From positions 1 through 58,301 of the forward strand of contig JFHB01000194.1 in the NCBI GenBank assembly GCA_000729835.1: a stretch of 58,301 bases of DNA, given 5' to 3'. Shown here piece by piece: positions 20,978 through 30,542 of the stretch. Origin of the DNA: Atkinsonella hypoxylon (lineage: Eukaryota > Ascomycota > Sordariomycetes > Hypocreales > Clavicipitaceae). The position numbers were made by a program, and so were the translations under genes. Under the pieces are notes generated by a model. The model saw nothing but the letters and a program-made list of their open reading frames with translations. It was not told the origin of the DNA and searched no databases. Position 1 is the first letter of the stretch; every line of letters begins with the position of its first letter.

Positions 20978-21443
20978 TATCTCTTCCGAGGGCATAGTTC
21001 AAAGCAATCGATACGAGATTCAAGTCACGACGACAAGTTTTTACCCTGAGCTAGGAGTGAAAAAAGTAAAAGTAAAAGGAGGCAATAGAAAGCAACGTTT
21101 GAATGTATTGCCCCAATGGGCAATTGGGTATCAGGGAGTCATATTCATAAGCAAGTAACCTACAGCGTTGGGGGAGGATGCAGGTCATCTTTCAGCATGC
21201 AGATCTGTTAGACGTTGTATTTGCATTTACACGACCGAACTGGTGCATGGACATTGCATATAGACGGAGCATTGGCACAGAGACGAAAACCTTGGCTCTT
21301 TCGACTTGCATTGCCTGGCGCAGGCGAGTCGGGATATCAGGCATCAATCAGAATTTGCCGCAGGAATTCATTACAATGGGGTGATGAAGAGAATCCTTGA
21401 GTATTTTCTTATCTTATTAATATTAAGAAGCCAGTTGAACTGG
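20978..21443. other. Intergenic, possible extra exon of upstream gene
   Basis: The convergent gap between the unrecognised gene and the TMEM234-like gene. It contains an acceptor-like GTTAG at about 21210 followed by an open frame to a stop at 21400, which reads as protein-like. Otherwise nothing is recognised. Confidence 0.35.
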
Positions 21444-22059
21444 TCAAGATTTACTTTGAACACATAAAGCAATGCCAATCAGGGACAAGACCATTCCTAT
21501 AGCCGTATCTGAACGCGTTTGAGTTAGTGTGCAAAAGAAAATGCATGTCATTTGAACTCATGAGGGCTTTAGTTTACCTCTGCTAATGACTTTACCTTCA
21601 ACATACCATTCACCCAAGACTGTGAAGAGAAAGGCCATGGTATTGACGATGGGGACAGTCAGGCTCAGCTCTAAAGGGCCAGGAGATTGTTCATGTCAGT
21701 GACTTGAAAACTAACAAGGCACGTCGAGATGGTGCTAGCATACCAGCCTGGCCAATGAGGAGGAAGAACCACACACTGCCGGTGAGGTTCAAAAGGAGAG
21801 GGACGGCATATCGCGGGTTCCTCAGGAGATGGACGACAGAGAAGAAGGCGCCATACAGCCTAGAGCGCAACCAATGATGTTTTACGTGATCCGATTCCAG
21901 AATAGGATGGGGAGGAGGCTGATGGGAGCGTGCTGCACGGCGGATAAAGGGCGTGGTGAGCCCCCAGGCTAGTCCGACGAGAATAAAACTGAGGACGTAG
22001 TTGAAGACGGGGGGGCGTGCATCAGCAGGAACGATTGGCTCGGCCATTGGACGAGACAT
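21444..22059 (-). CDS. TMEM234-like (UPF0546) small integral membrane protein
   Basis: Three exons on the minus strand: 22059-21744, 21670-21596 and 21508-21444, giving 151 residues. The introns are 73 and 87 bases, with GTATGC and GTAAAG donors. Four hydrophobic segments are visible. The family signature is clear: GLAWGLTTPFIRRAA near the N terminus, NPRYAVPLLLNLTGSVWFF in the middle, then LTVPIVNTMAFLFTVLGEW and a final helix. TMEM234 proteins resemble one half of the drug/metabolite transporter fold and are predicted to sit in an internal or plasma membrane. Their biochemical role is not established. Length matches fungal members. Met1 or Met5 could be the start. Confidence 0.9.
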
Positions 22060-22850
22060 TGAAGGGTGTAAGAGCGAGAGCGGTGGCGAGGGTGGTTTAG
22101 TATTGTTTTGTTTGTCATGTAGAACTGACGTCTCTTTCTAGGGCGATGGTTCGTTGGACGTCGGAGACGACGGATGGATGACGGGACAAGTTCAAGCTGC
22201 GGTGGGTGAATGTGAATGGCGCGCGCTAGGAAAATAGCAATATGTGGGTCCGGACGTAACTAGTGACGTGAACGAGACGTGAACGAGACGAGACGTAACG
22301 AGACGTGACAAACCAGAGATGAACCACCACGCACGGGACCGTAATTTCATTGAGAATAAAGCAGAAAATTTGCATTGTGGCTTTTCGATATCGATGATGC
22401 AGCCGCTGCAAAGGGACAAGGGGCACGATAGGAGGCTGACGCCCGGTTGGCGGGGGCTGAATCAGGGTCGAGCACTACGTAAGACAGATTGACAAGTTGA
22501 CGATGGGATTCGGCAAATGTCTGGTGTACTGGTTTACATACGGCGTTGAAGCGACTGGTGCAGTGCCCACAACATCCGGAAAACGTGGTCTCTGCTCCAA
22601 ACGATGACAACTCAGTAAAGCCAGTACGGCAGCAACGACAATAAGCGCAGTCTGCCTATCCGCTACTGCCCCTTTTTTTTCTCCGAAAGGAACCAAGACT
22701 AACTATTCCGTAGCCAGCCGAGCAATGGTGTTGAAAAAAATAAATCCCTGTCCAGCTGGAAACGAGGCGCCCCGTCTCGGGTGGTGGGGCACAATAACTA
22801 TCGATAAATAACTGTGCTGCGATGGGGCCGACTCCAGCCGGCTATTTTCG

Positions 22851-22890
22851 GGGCGTGAGGGGGCGTGAGGGGGCGTGAGGGGGCGTGAGG
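22851..22890. repeat. 10-base GGGCGTGAGG repeat, 4 copies
   Basis: Four perfect tandem copies and a partial fifth. The array is G-rich on the plus strand. Confidence 0.95.
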
Positions 22891-23465
22891 GGGCGCGGTA
22901 GACAGGACCGAAAATCGGGTCACGATTGCTGGGTTGGTTTTGGTTGGACTCACACGGTACGCCATAGCTGGTCCCTTCATAAACGGTCCAGCTATTTCGC
23001 GCGGCTGAATACGGGCATTGGCCTTTGTTAAATGCCATTTGCCTTGCACGTTACAACCAGAGGACAAGCCAACCGTGCCAGGACCTTCACACCGGCGCCC
23101 TTGTCAAAAGATGCAACATCGTCTTCGCTTCATCCGGGAGGGCGTGGGACTCGTATTGTGCAACACGCACGACGCATGTGCCTCACCGGCACTGACCAAC
23201 ATCACCACCACCAGGGGGAAAAGCTACTGGCTGCAAAAGGGCACGTGTGGAAGGCCCAAGACAAGAGTTGATCATCATCTGTCAGCGACTCTTCAACAGG
23301 TGACATCGTATCGATACTCTTGCGAGGCCCTTCGGCAAGTTACTGACTGGCCAGGCCGGTGCCGCGGCGTTACACCTACGGTGATGGCTGTGGCTGGTGA
23401 TAAATAAATTATACACGACTGAAAAAGCGGCGAGAATGAGCTGTGGAAGTAAATGGACGAGTACA

Positions 23466-23495
23466 GAAGCAAGACGAAGCAAGACGAAGCAAGAC
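23466..23495. repeat. 10-base GAAGCAAGAC repeat, 3 copies
   Basis: Three perfect tandem copies just beyond the 3' end of the proteasome gene. Confidence 0.9.
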
Positions 23496-23645
23496 GTATG
23501 TGGACGTGTGTCTCTCATCCAGACAATGACTGCTCACCAAAGGTGACCCATATGAAAGAGTTTATCAAGGTTCATTCCATATCTCAATTGACAGCATATT
23601 GTACAATTCTCAATCCCGTACTGGTCTCCCTTGATGCGGCAAACT

Positions 23646-24637
23646 CTAGTCCTTCTCGGCAATGGCTTGTAATCGATCGTCGATCTCGTCCTCAGTGAGC
23701 ATCCTGAACGCAGGGTCAGTGCCTTCCTTGCCGTCGGTGCGAGGTCCACCACAGATACCAATCTCAATCTCCCCCTTCTTGAAATCCATGCTTAGGATCG
23801 TGCTTAGTGTCGTGATGGCCAGCTCAACTACATCCTCCCAAGTTCCCTCGGCGTGCTCCTTGTTGCGCAGCTTTTTCTCCAAGTGATTGAGAGCTTCCTG
23901 CTGTTTGGGTCCTGCGGCGGTGCCCTTGTACCCGATGTAGTATCCTGCAGGGTCGCACTTGTATAGCTGCGGGCCGAATTCGGCATCGAGAGAAATAATT
24001 GTTGTAGCGACACCATATGGGCGCATGTACGCCTTTTCAGCGTTAGCTCAGCTTCCTCTCTAACTCAGAGTCGCATCATAAACCACATACTCTTTGCGTG
24101 TAAACCTGGCTGATATTTGCCAGTCTTTTGGCAAGGACATCGGCAGGCATCTCGTAGCCAAACTTGTATCGAAACTCGGCAGCTTCCCCCTGAGCTCGTT
24201 GGGCGAAGGCTCTCGCATCAGCAATGGAGCCGGTAATGGCACAGCCTACTGATGGGGAAATCTGGAAGATGTGCGAGACGGATGAGGGATCGATGAGCTT
24301 GTCCTGTTGATTCCATTAGCACATCATGTTGCTTGGTACCTTGGGGGTCACAGCCCAGACTTACCGGGACCTTCTTTTGCGACAGGACAACTGCACAGTC
24401 TTTCCCTCGCACCCCTATAGACATGATGTTCGCTGCCGTGATCGCCTTGAAGGCATATTCTACAACGGTCAGCAAGCATAATATTGGTGCATGATTTCCC
24501 CGAACCCAGTGCAGCTTGCCAGAGGGTTCTGCAGTCTATGATGTGGGGCATCATAACGTACCGACTTGATATAGTCGACCATTATCGGAGAAAATGGTAA
24601 TATGTCTGTCGTAGGCGCTGGCTAGAAAATCATTCAT
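23646..24637 (-). CDS. SCL1: 20S proteasome subunit alpha-1 (Scl1/PSMA6 type)
   Basis: Four exons on the minus strand: 24637-24562, 24459-24365, 24303-24091 and 24032-23646, giving 256 residues. Introns are 102, 61 and 58 bases with GTACGT, GTAAGT and GTATGT donors. The N terminus carries the alpha-subunit signature (YDRHITIFSDNGRLYQVEYA), which forms the gate and the H0 helix of the alpha ring. AFKAITAANIMSIGVRGKD and DPAGYYIGYKGTAAGPKQQ are specific to the alpha-1 subunit. Alpha subunits lack a catalytic N-terminal threonine, as here. The product is part of the outer ring of the 20S core in cytosol and nucleus. The start at MNDFLASAYDR is chosen because it leads straight into the YDRHIT motif; a short extra upstream exon cannot be excluded. 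Confidence 0.96.
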
Positions 24638-25527
24638 GTTATCAACCACACGCCTCCTTAGGATCAGGGCAAAGCCCAAGCTCTTGAGCAGGTCGACATA
24701 CCAGACATTGCGGGAAAGTGGCAGCCCTGTACAGAGCAGAACAAGAAAGTAGTTTTGATTGACTGCTGGTACAAGCAAGCTTAGGTCGGAAGCGGGTGGA
24801 TGATGCAGTTGGTGAGCTGCAGTTGGTATCGGTGACGGAGGTTACGTTAGCATGAGCTTGCCTGGAGCCGCAAAGAGGCAACGGAAGCTTGCGATCAAGG
24901 CTGCATGGTTGTTGCCTTGGAGGCGATGTCTATGCCTCAGGCCGCACAACATGCTGCCGATGGCTCACCTTTCCACTTCAACTCCACTTATGCTGCCCAA
25001 CTGACGTGCACTTTTATTTGAGCCTCAATTTGGTCTTGGGCTAAGTTACTGGCTTCGGCTTTTGTGCTCGACACAGTCCAAGGTGGATGCGAAATCCATC
25101 AAGCAGTACGTATGTCCTGTTCTGTCTGTCATCCTGCACATAGACATAGAGGATAGACATAGAGGATAGACATAGAGGGGGTGGCTGAGAAGGGCCAGCT
25201 GGGGTCTGGATCGGACCCAGAAAAAGTTGAGAAGTTCTAGCAAGCTCCAAAGTCTAGTCCTCCCGACTCTGTCTGTACCAACACAGCTTTGTCCGTTTCA
25301 ACCCGTCGTCCGTTGTGTTGCAACCGTGGATTTGGTTCTGTTTTGCACGTTTAAAGGCCGTGATTTTGCGTTCCAGCCGAGACGGACAGAACTTTTGAGA
25401 GTGGTGCGTTGATCGTTCGACAGTCTTACCAGATGTTGTCCGCCCAGCCTCCATTTCTTTTCCTTCCTTCATACTACCCAGCCGAGAGCACCGAGGACAA
25501 GCCGGCAAGACTCCAACCTGGACCAAG
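24638..25527. promoter_or_regulatory. Divergent promoter, proteasome alpha-1 / WKF gene
   Basis: A 0.9 kb region between two head-to-head housekeeping genes, containing a 13-base tandem repeat (25140-25178). The start of the WKF gene is preceded by a pyrimidine-rich leader (about 25441-25470). I see no yeast-type PACE element. Confidence 0.45.
25140..25178. repeat. 13-base ATAGACATAGAGG repeat, 3 copies
   Basis: Three perfect tandem copies in the divergent promoter region. Confidence 0.95.
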
Positions 25528-26748
25528 ATGACGTCGTCTCAAGGCGCAACTGCACAACAGGTGCCAGCCTGGAAACGTTTAGGCCTAAAACTCAAGAAGC
25601 CCGGTGCTGCGCCGGACTGTGCGATTGGTACCCCGGCCGTTGGGCATCCAAGCAGCTCGCAGCGTGAAGCCCAGTCGAACAAGAGAAAAATTGACGCCCC
25701 GCTGACCACAACACCGTCCTCTGCATTTAAAAGGCCTCGATCCGGGAGCCAGGTGCAGCAGAAGACCGAACATAACTCAGACCTGCGTAAGAAAAAATCT
25801 GTGACATTCGGGGACACTCCGACCAAAAACGCAAGCACCACAGATTCCAAGGACTCGAAAAACAAGTCGCCCACACCCACAACAAAGAGCAAAGGTCCGG
25901 TCAGAAAGCAGACGCCCGCCGCACCTACAGATATCAAGCCTGCTCTTGAGTATCTTCGACAGTGGAAAAATTCTCGCGCTAACTGGAAGTTCAATAAGAA
26001 CCTCCAGTCTCTTCTGATTAGACGGGTATTCGAGGCCGATGATATCCCTACGCCCGACGTTGATACTTTCTATGAATATATACGCGACCTGAAAGGATTT
26101 GTCAGGACGAGGTTGCACAAGACTGCTATGGAAGTACGGTCAAAGGATATCGCAGACGGTCCGTCAGGCTTCCCGTCGGGCACCAAGGACCTCGAGAGCA
26201 AGCAAAAGTCGTATGAAACACTTCTTTCCGATCTCTTGCGCACGCAGCGTCTCGGCCAGAAGCGTAAAGAGTACGATGAGGTCGAATTCGTTGCCTCTTC
26301 TGACGCAGGCGACGTCATCATCCGCCGTGTCGTGAAGCGCATGCGGGCAGAGCTGATTATCGATGAACTATCAGACGGCGATGAGACGGAAACTAGTGGA
26401 ACGACAGAGTCCTCTGACGATACGCTCACAACAAGCGACAATCCTGTCACCATGTCGACTGACAGCGACAAACCAGTCGGGATGAACGATGGCGCGGTCA
26501 AACGTCGGCGCAAGCTTCGTGTCAACATGGACAACAGCAGCTTCGAGTCGGAATCTGACAGCGACTCAGACTCGAGCAGCAGCTCAACAGACGATTCTGA
26601 TGACACTGACGACTCTGCGTCGGAAGATGATGCTGGTGAGAATGAAGAGGATGATGGCTACGAATCATCAAGTAGTTCGTCATCCTCGTCATCTTCATCG
26701 GCAGGCGAATCTGACTCTGATGATGACTGCGCTGACGATGATGATTAG
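25528..26748 (+). CDS. WKF-domain protein, probable nucleolar/ribosome-biogenesis role
   Basis: Intronless gene of 406 residues. The N-terminal 125 residues are basic, proline- and lysine-rich and probably disordered, with nuclear-localisation-like runs. A globular block follows at about residues 135-260 and contains ALEYLRQWKNSR with the diagnostic W153-K-F and LLIRRVF. This is the WKF domain (DUF2373), shared with human C7orf50 and linked to the nucleolus and rRNA processing by family knowledge. The C-terminal third is an acidic Ser/Asp tail, ending in a long Ser run and Asp repeats typical of nucleolar acidic proteins and CK2 targets. It is divergent from the proteasome alpha-1 gene and convergent with the PhyH-like gene. 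The domain call is strong; the role is inferred. Confidence 0.88.
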   Translation: MTSSQGATAQQVPAWKRLGLKLKKPGAAPDCAIGTPAVGHPSSSQREAQSNKRKIDAPLTTTPSSAFKRPRSGSQVQQKTEHNSDLRKKKSVTFGDTPTKNASTTDSKDSKNKSPTPTTKSKGPVRKQTPAAPTDIKPALEYLRQWKNSRANWKFNKNLQSLLIRRVFEADDIPTPDVDTFYEYIRDLKGFVRTRLHKTAMEVRSKDIADGPSGFPSGTKDLESKQKSYETLLSDLLRTQRLGQKRKEYDEVEFVASSDAGDVIIRRVVKRMRAELIIDELSDGDETETSGTTESSDDTLTTSDNPVTMSTDSDKPVGMNDGAVKRRRKLRVNMDNSSFESESDSDSDSSSSSTDDSDDTDDSASEDDAGENEEDDGYESSSSSSSSSSSSAGESDSDDDCADDDD

Positions 26749-27117
26749 ACATGTACGAGATTCGGGATACCCTCGCGGGATGTATAAGCAGAGGAAAACA
26801 GCTAGAAATATCGTGGGAACAAGGAAAGAAGATGGGAGAGCATCCTTTTAGACTGTACCATTTATGGCATGCTCCGCCACGGGGTGGGCAAATTTAAAAA
26901 AAAAAATGATACCCAAAAGTGCTCACTCAGGGGCCATTGAAGACTATGTATGGAAAAGTGTATGCTTTTATTTTCATTCATTCTTTCTTTCTTTCTTTCT
27001 TTCTTTCAAACTATGCACATGCAAAAAGAACAAGAAAGGAAAGGAAAAGAACCCCTCATTAGTTAGAACGCAGCGATGCGAAACGATTTCACAATTGGTT
27101 TCCCATGTTTACAAACA
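26749..27117. other. Convergent 3' flanks with TTCT microsatellite
   Basis: A short gap between two convergent genes. It includes an A run (about 26896-26905) and a TTCT repeat (about 26976-27008). No gene is seen. Confidence 0.6.
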
Positions 27118-28059
27118 TCATGCATACAGTTTTGTGAATCCCCCCCCAGACGGCTGCAGCCAGTTCCTCTCATCATACACCGCATCAGCACCCTCAATGA
27201 TGTGAAAGGTGTAAATGATTCTTCCCTTCTGGCTCGTGTTCCGCTCGCTCTTGTGCAGCAAGTTGCCATGGATCAAGACCAAATCACCAGCCCTGACCTC
27301 CCCCGGCACATAATCCCCCTCGGCACCTCCCAAGCCCGATTCCTTCTTCGCACCGCGGCCCCTAGGGAACCGACTGCCTCTATTGTCCACCATCTCCGTG
27401 CCCGTCGTGCCCGTCGCGCCCGCCCTCCGCACCAACCTCCTCTCCACGCCCGCCCACTCATGGCTCCCCGGCAAGAAACTCAGACACCCATTCTCAAGCG
27501 TGGCATCCTCCAAGGCGTACCAGAACCCCGTCGCCGACGGCGGATCCGTATACAGAAACGTAGAGTCCTGGTGCGGCGGCACCGCGCCCCCAATCTCGGG
27601 CTGCTTGCAAATCACCATGCTCTGCAGGCACCGCGGGTCCGCGTACCCCAGCGCCTGGGCCACAGCCGCGGGGGACACCTCGCCCGACGACAAGAGGGCC
27701 TCGTGGTCGATGAGCCGCGCAAAGGGGGCCGACAGCGCGTGCAGCGCGTGGCCGATCTTGTTGACGGCCTGTTCTTGGGGCTTGAGCAGGTTGCCGTCTG
27801 CGTCGAAGGCGTCCTCTTCGAAGAAGAAGCGGATCTTGTCGCCTGACGTGAGGAAGTAGTCGTCGCCCACGTGCGCGGATGTCTGGCCTGTGGAAAACCG
27901 GGTGAGCGGGTGGTCTGCGAGGGAGAAGTTGCGCAGGAGGGCGTGCGTCTCGTCTAGGAGGGCGGCGACTGTTTCGGGGCGCAGCGCGCGGCGGATGATG
28001 AGGTAGCCGTTCTTGTGGAAGGATGAGAGCTGCTCTTGCGTGAGGCCGGGGGGGGCCAT
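27118..28059 (-). CDS. Phytanoyl-CoA dioxygenase (PhyH/PHYHD1-like)
   Basis: Intronless, 313 residues from the Met at 28059. A longer in-frame start at 28176 exists, but the extra 39 residues look like translated leader, while MAPPGLTQEQLSSFHKNGY matches the family start. The protein is a 2-oxoglutarate/Fe(II) oxygenase of the PhyH family, closest in motif to PHYHD1. Fe ligands are H163-x-D165 (PPHQDST) and H269 (LLHKSERN), with R280 as the likely 2-oxoglutarate-binding residue, followed by IIYTFHIIEG. A 40-residue Gly/Arg-rich insert (about 210-250) lies between SFLPGSHEW and the distal His. There is no PTS1 tripeptide at the C terminus, so it is probably not peroxisomal. The gene is much more GC-rich than its flanks, which creates long open frames on the other strand. 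The substrate is unknown. Confidence 0.9.
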   Translation of the reverse strand: MAPPGLTQEQLSSFHKNGYLIIRRALRPETVAALLDETHALLRNFSLADHPLTRFSTGQTSAHVGDDYFLTSGDKIRFFFEEDAFDADGNLLKPQEQAVNKIGHALHALSAPFARLIDHEALLSSGEVSPAAVAQALGYADPRCLQSMVICKQPEIGGAVPPHQDSTFLYTDPPSATGFWYALEDATLENGCLSFLPGSHEWAGVERRLVRRAGATGTTGTEMVDNRGSRFPRGRGAKKESGLGGAEGDYVPGEVRAGDLVLIHGNLLHKSERNTSQKGRIIYTFHIIEGADAVYDERNWLQPSGGGFTKLYA

Positions 28060-28730
28060 GGTGTGGAGGGTTGGTTTGCAGTTGCAGGAGAAGGGTGAAT
28101 TTGCTTGAGTTTTGAAGTCTTCCCTTGTGCAGAGTCGTGTATGGGCGGGCATATGTATATATAAGATGTTGGGCAATCAGCTTGAGATGACTCACCTTGA
28201 TCGTGTTTGTGCAGAGCTCGTCACCCCGCTGCGCTGAGGAGGCAGGAGGCAGCGGGGTATTCGCATGGTCAGATGTGCTGGTTTTGGTACCATGCCAACC
28301 AACTATCCGCCCTAGCCATGGCTCGATAGGTATAGGTCCGGATAGTCGTAGTTTATGTGGAAGCGTTGGGCGTGAGGACATTCCCCCACATGGGTGCATG
28401 ATTCTTGATGCCTATAATGCAACGCAAGAATGGCTTTACCCACAACGAACGGGTGACGGATGTCATGCTGTCTGTACGTTGGCTAACAAGCCCACATTTA
28501 TCTGTGAGTAAATCCAGTGATCGGCTGGTTACAGAAAGCCACAGAACTTCATCTATTACCGAAGCAGTTGATATCCCTATTAAGTAGTATAATGCAAGGC
28601 CCAGCAGACGCATCAAACTCACAGTCCTAAACGCCCAGACAACAACATGACATGCGCTCTATTATGTATGACAAGCAAACCAAGAACTTAACTCAAATCA
28701 GATTGAAATCGCTAGGCAAGAGGTCTTGGC
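28060..28730. other. Intergenic, nothing recognised
   Basis: About 0.67 kb between the PhyH-like promoter side and the 3' end of the claudin-like gene. A TATATATAAGA-like sequence (about 28155-28165) lies upstream of the PhyH-like start and could serve as its TATA element on the minus strand. No gene is seen. Confidence 0.45.
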
Positions 28731-29567
28731 TCACGCGTCAAGCGGATCCTCAAGCAAGTCATACCCTTCCTCGGGTGGCAGCAAGTATGCTGACGCAACT
28801 AAGCCAATGGCCGCAGCCAGGGATACAATGGCACTGGCAAGGCTCAAATTCCACGAGAAGTCTAGGTACCAGCCAGGGATCGTGAACTGATCGTCATAAT
28901 CGAATAGATAAGCCACGGCGGAGACGACGACAAACTGCACTATTGCCACCAGAGTGAGCAAGCCACTCACAAGCGGCCAGCCGGTCTCGCGTCTGTATTT
29001 GCCGCCCTTGATGACAACTGCGAAGCTAACCAGGCCTGCGAGACATAGAATGGCGGAGAAGGACACGAGAAATCCCACGGTCTTCCAGACAGAGCAGAAG
29101 TACCGCCCGGAGGCTCCTTCGCAAAGATCGGGAGGAGGGTACGGTTTGCATGGCGGATCGTGCGTATTGAAACAGCGTTCGTGTAGACCGACGTGGACAT
29201 CAAAAGGGTCGCCTTTTGGTGACGTGACGTGATACGAGATCCAGTTTGGCTGGAAGATGGAGGCTGTGATCATGGCAGTCGCTACAAATGAGAGTTAGCT
29301 GAGGGTACGATCCGCCATGCACACAGTAGACAGAAAGGGGAAAAGGGAGTCTGTCGTGTCTTTCATTTGAGCGTGTCCGAGGCACAGAAGAACATTGTTC
29401 GAAGAGCCGTCGTGCTTCGACTTTGCCTTCAAATACGTCATCGACCAGCATGCGCGACGCAAACCTCCAGCTGCAGACAGCACGGACTCGGGAGCAGGAG
29501 TTTAAGGTGCAGACTTACAGGCTGCAAAGGCCACCAGGGCCAGCGAGTATACATAGATGCGAGTCAT
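28731..29567 (-). CDS. Four-pass claudin/Sur7-like membrane protein
   Basis: Two exons on the minus strand, 29567-29519 and 29281-28731, giving 199 residues. The 237-base intron has a GTAAGT donor and a TTTGTAG acceptor. Four transmembrane helices are visible: the N-terminal one spans the exon junction, the others lie near residues 80-105, 115-140 and 155-180. Between helices 1 and 2 is an extracellular loop with several cysteines (CFNTHDPPC, LC, YFC), the general layout of the claudin/PMP22/Sur7 group. The C terminus is short and acidic. Fungal members are plasma-membrane or cell-junction proteins of unclear function. The gene is divergent from the Nit2-type amidase gene. The superfamily is likely; the subfamily is not assigned. 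Confidence 0.8.
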
Positions 29568-30542
29568 CTTGGTGACGTGCACGCGCAGCGATGATTGAAG
29601 GGGGGGGGGAAATCAGATAACGATGTCGTTGGCGGCGAGGTCTCAACGACTTCTGGCAGGCAGGCAGGCAGCCAACGGACCGTTTTGATTGGGGGGTGTG
29701 GGGGATGGCATTGGCAGGGCTGATAACACGACAGAACAACGAGATGACACGTCATCGTTCAGTTTTCCCCGTATTAATATAATACTTGCTGCCCGCCCAC
29801 ATAATTATCGCCTCCTTTGAAGCAAATGAGGGCAGCTTGGAGCCGGTCACCGAAGCTGCAGCTATCATGGGATGAGAGGGTTGCAAGCCTTCCTTAGTAA
29901 GTTGTGTTTCAAACGATAACTTCCAGCCCGTTGCACAATGGTCCTAGACTGAGTCAAGTCATCCCGCGGACGACTCGACTGTTGGTCTCCCTCCCGAGCG
30001 TGGGTTATCTATCTATCCATAAGCGCCAGAACAAGTAAAGCTTCCATTCGCGCAAACGACTTCTAACTACCTAGGGCGCTTTGCCCCATGCGCTGTGAAG
30101 AAAGTTCCGTGACAGTAGCATATGAGATATATAACAGGAGAGATACTGGCCTCGTTTGCAAAGTATCGCGGTTCTGACACACGTGATGAGTCTTTTAATG
30201 CGTTGATTGATACTATGCAAGGTGTTTTGCTGTCGGATATGGCATTGGTCGATAGAACGACACGCTTGGACGGCAATTGCCATGGGCTTTATGACTATGG
30301 CGAGACAACAAAAATAACAACAACAGAACAATCTATTGCCGTGACGCAACAGAACACAGTAAAATCTTTCTGTATTGCCCTCATTCCGATAACAGATTGC
30401 ACTTGGCAAACCCCGATTCAGCGTGCTCGTTCAAGGAGATACTGTGCAGCCCCCCCCCCCCCCCACCCCCGCAGCCGTCATCACCCCGCCGTCATCGCAA
30501 CACGATGCCAGGAACCACCACGCTCACACCATCCCGCCCGCC
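29568..30542. other. Divergent intergenic region, claudin-like / Nit2
   Basis: About 1 kb. It contains a G run (about 29599-29608), CAGG tetranucleotide copies (about 29656-29670) and a C run (about 30451-30464) just before the Nit2 start. The long open frame entering Nit2 from about 30423 is translated leader. Confidence 0.5.

Larger units (their letters stand above)
22060..23645. other. Intergenic, tandem repeats, no gene seen
   Basis: About 1.6 kb. It contains a GACGTGAACGA-type imperfect repeat (about 22262-22310), a perfect 10-base array at 22851-22890 and a GAAGCAAGAC array at 23466-23495. Open frames on both strands overlap one another and lack splice structure or motifs. Confidence 0.5.

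Noticed and set aside
23018..23407. 129-codon plus-strand open frame
   Set aside because: No motif, overlapped by other frames of similar length, with a composition like the surrounding intergenic DNA.
27076..27846. Long plus-strand open frame over the PhyH-like gene
   Set aside because: It is the antisense of a GC-rich coding region. Its translation is Arg/Pro-rich low complexity with no motif, while the minus strand has full catalytic motifs.
27494..28399. Second minus-strand open frame of 301 codons over the PhyH-like gene
   Set aside because: Out of frame with the catalytic motifs and rich in Arg and Pro; a by-product of high GC.
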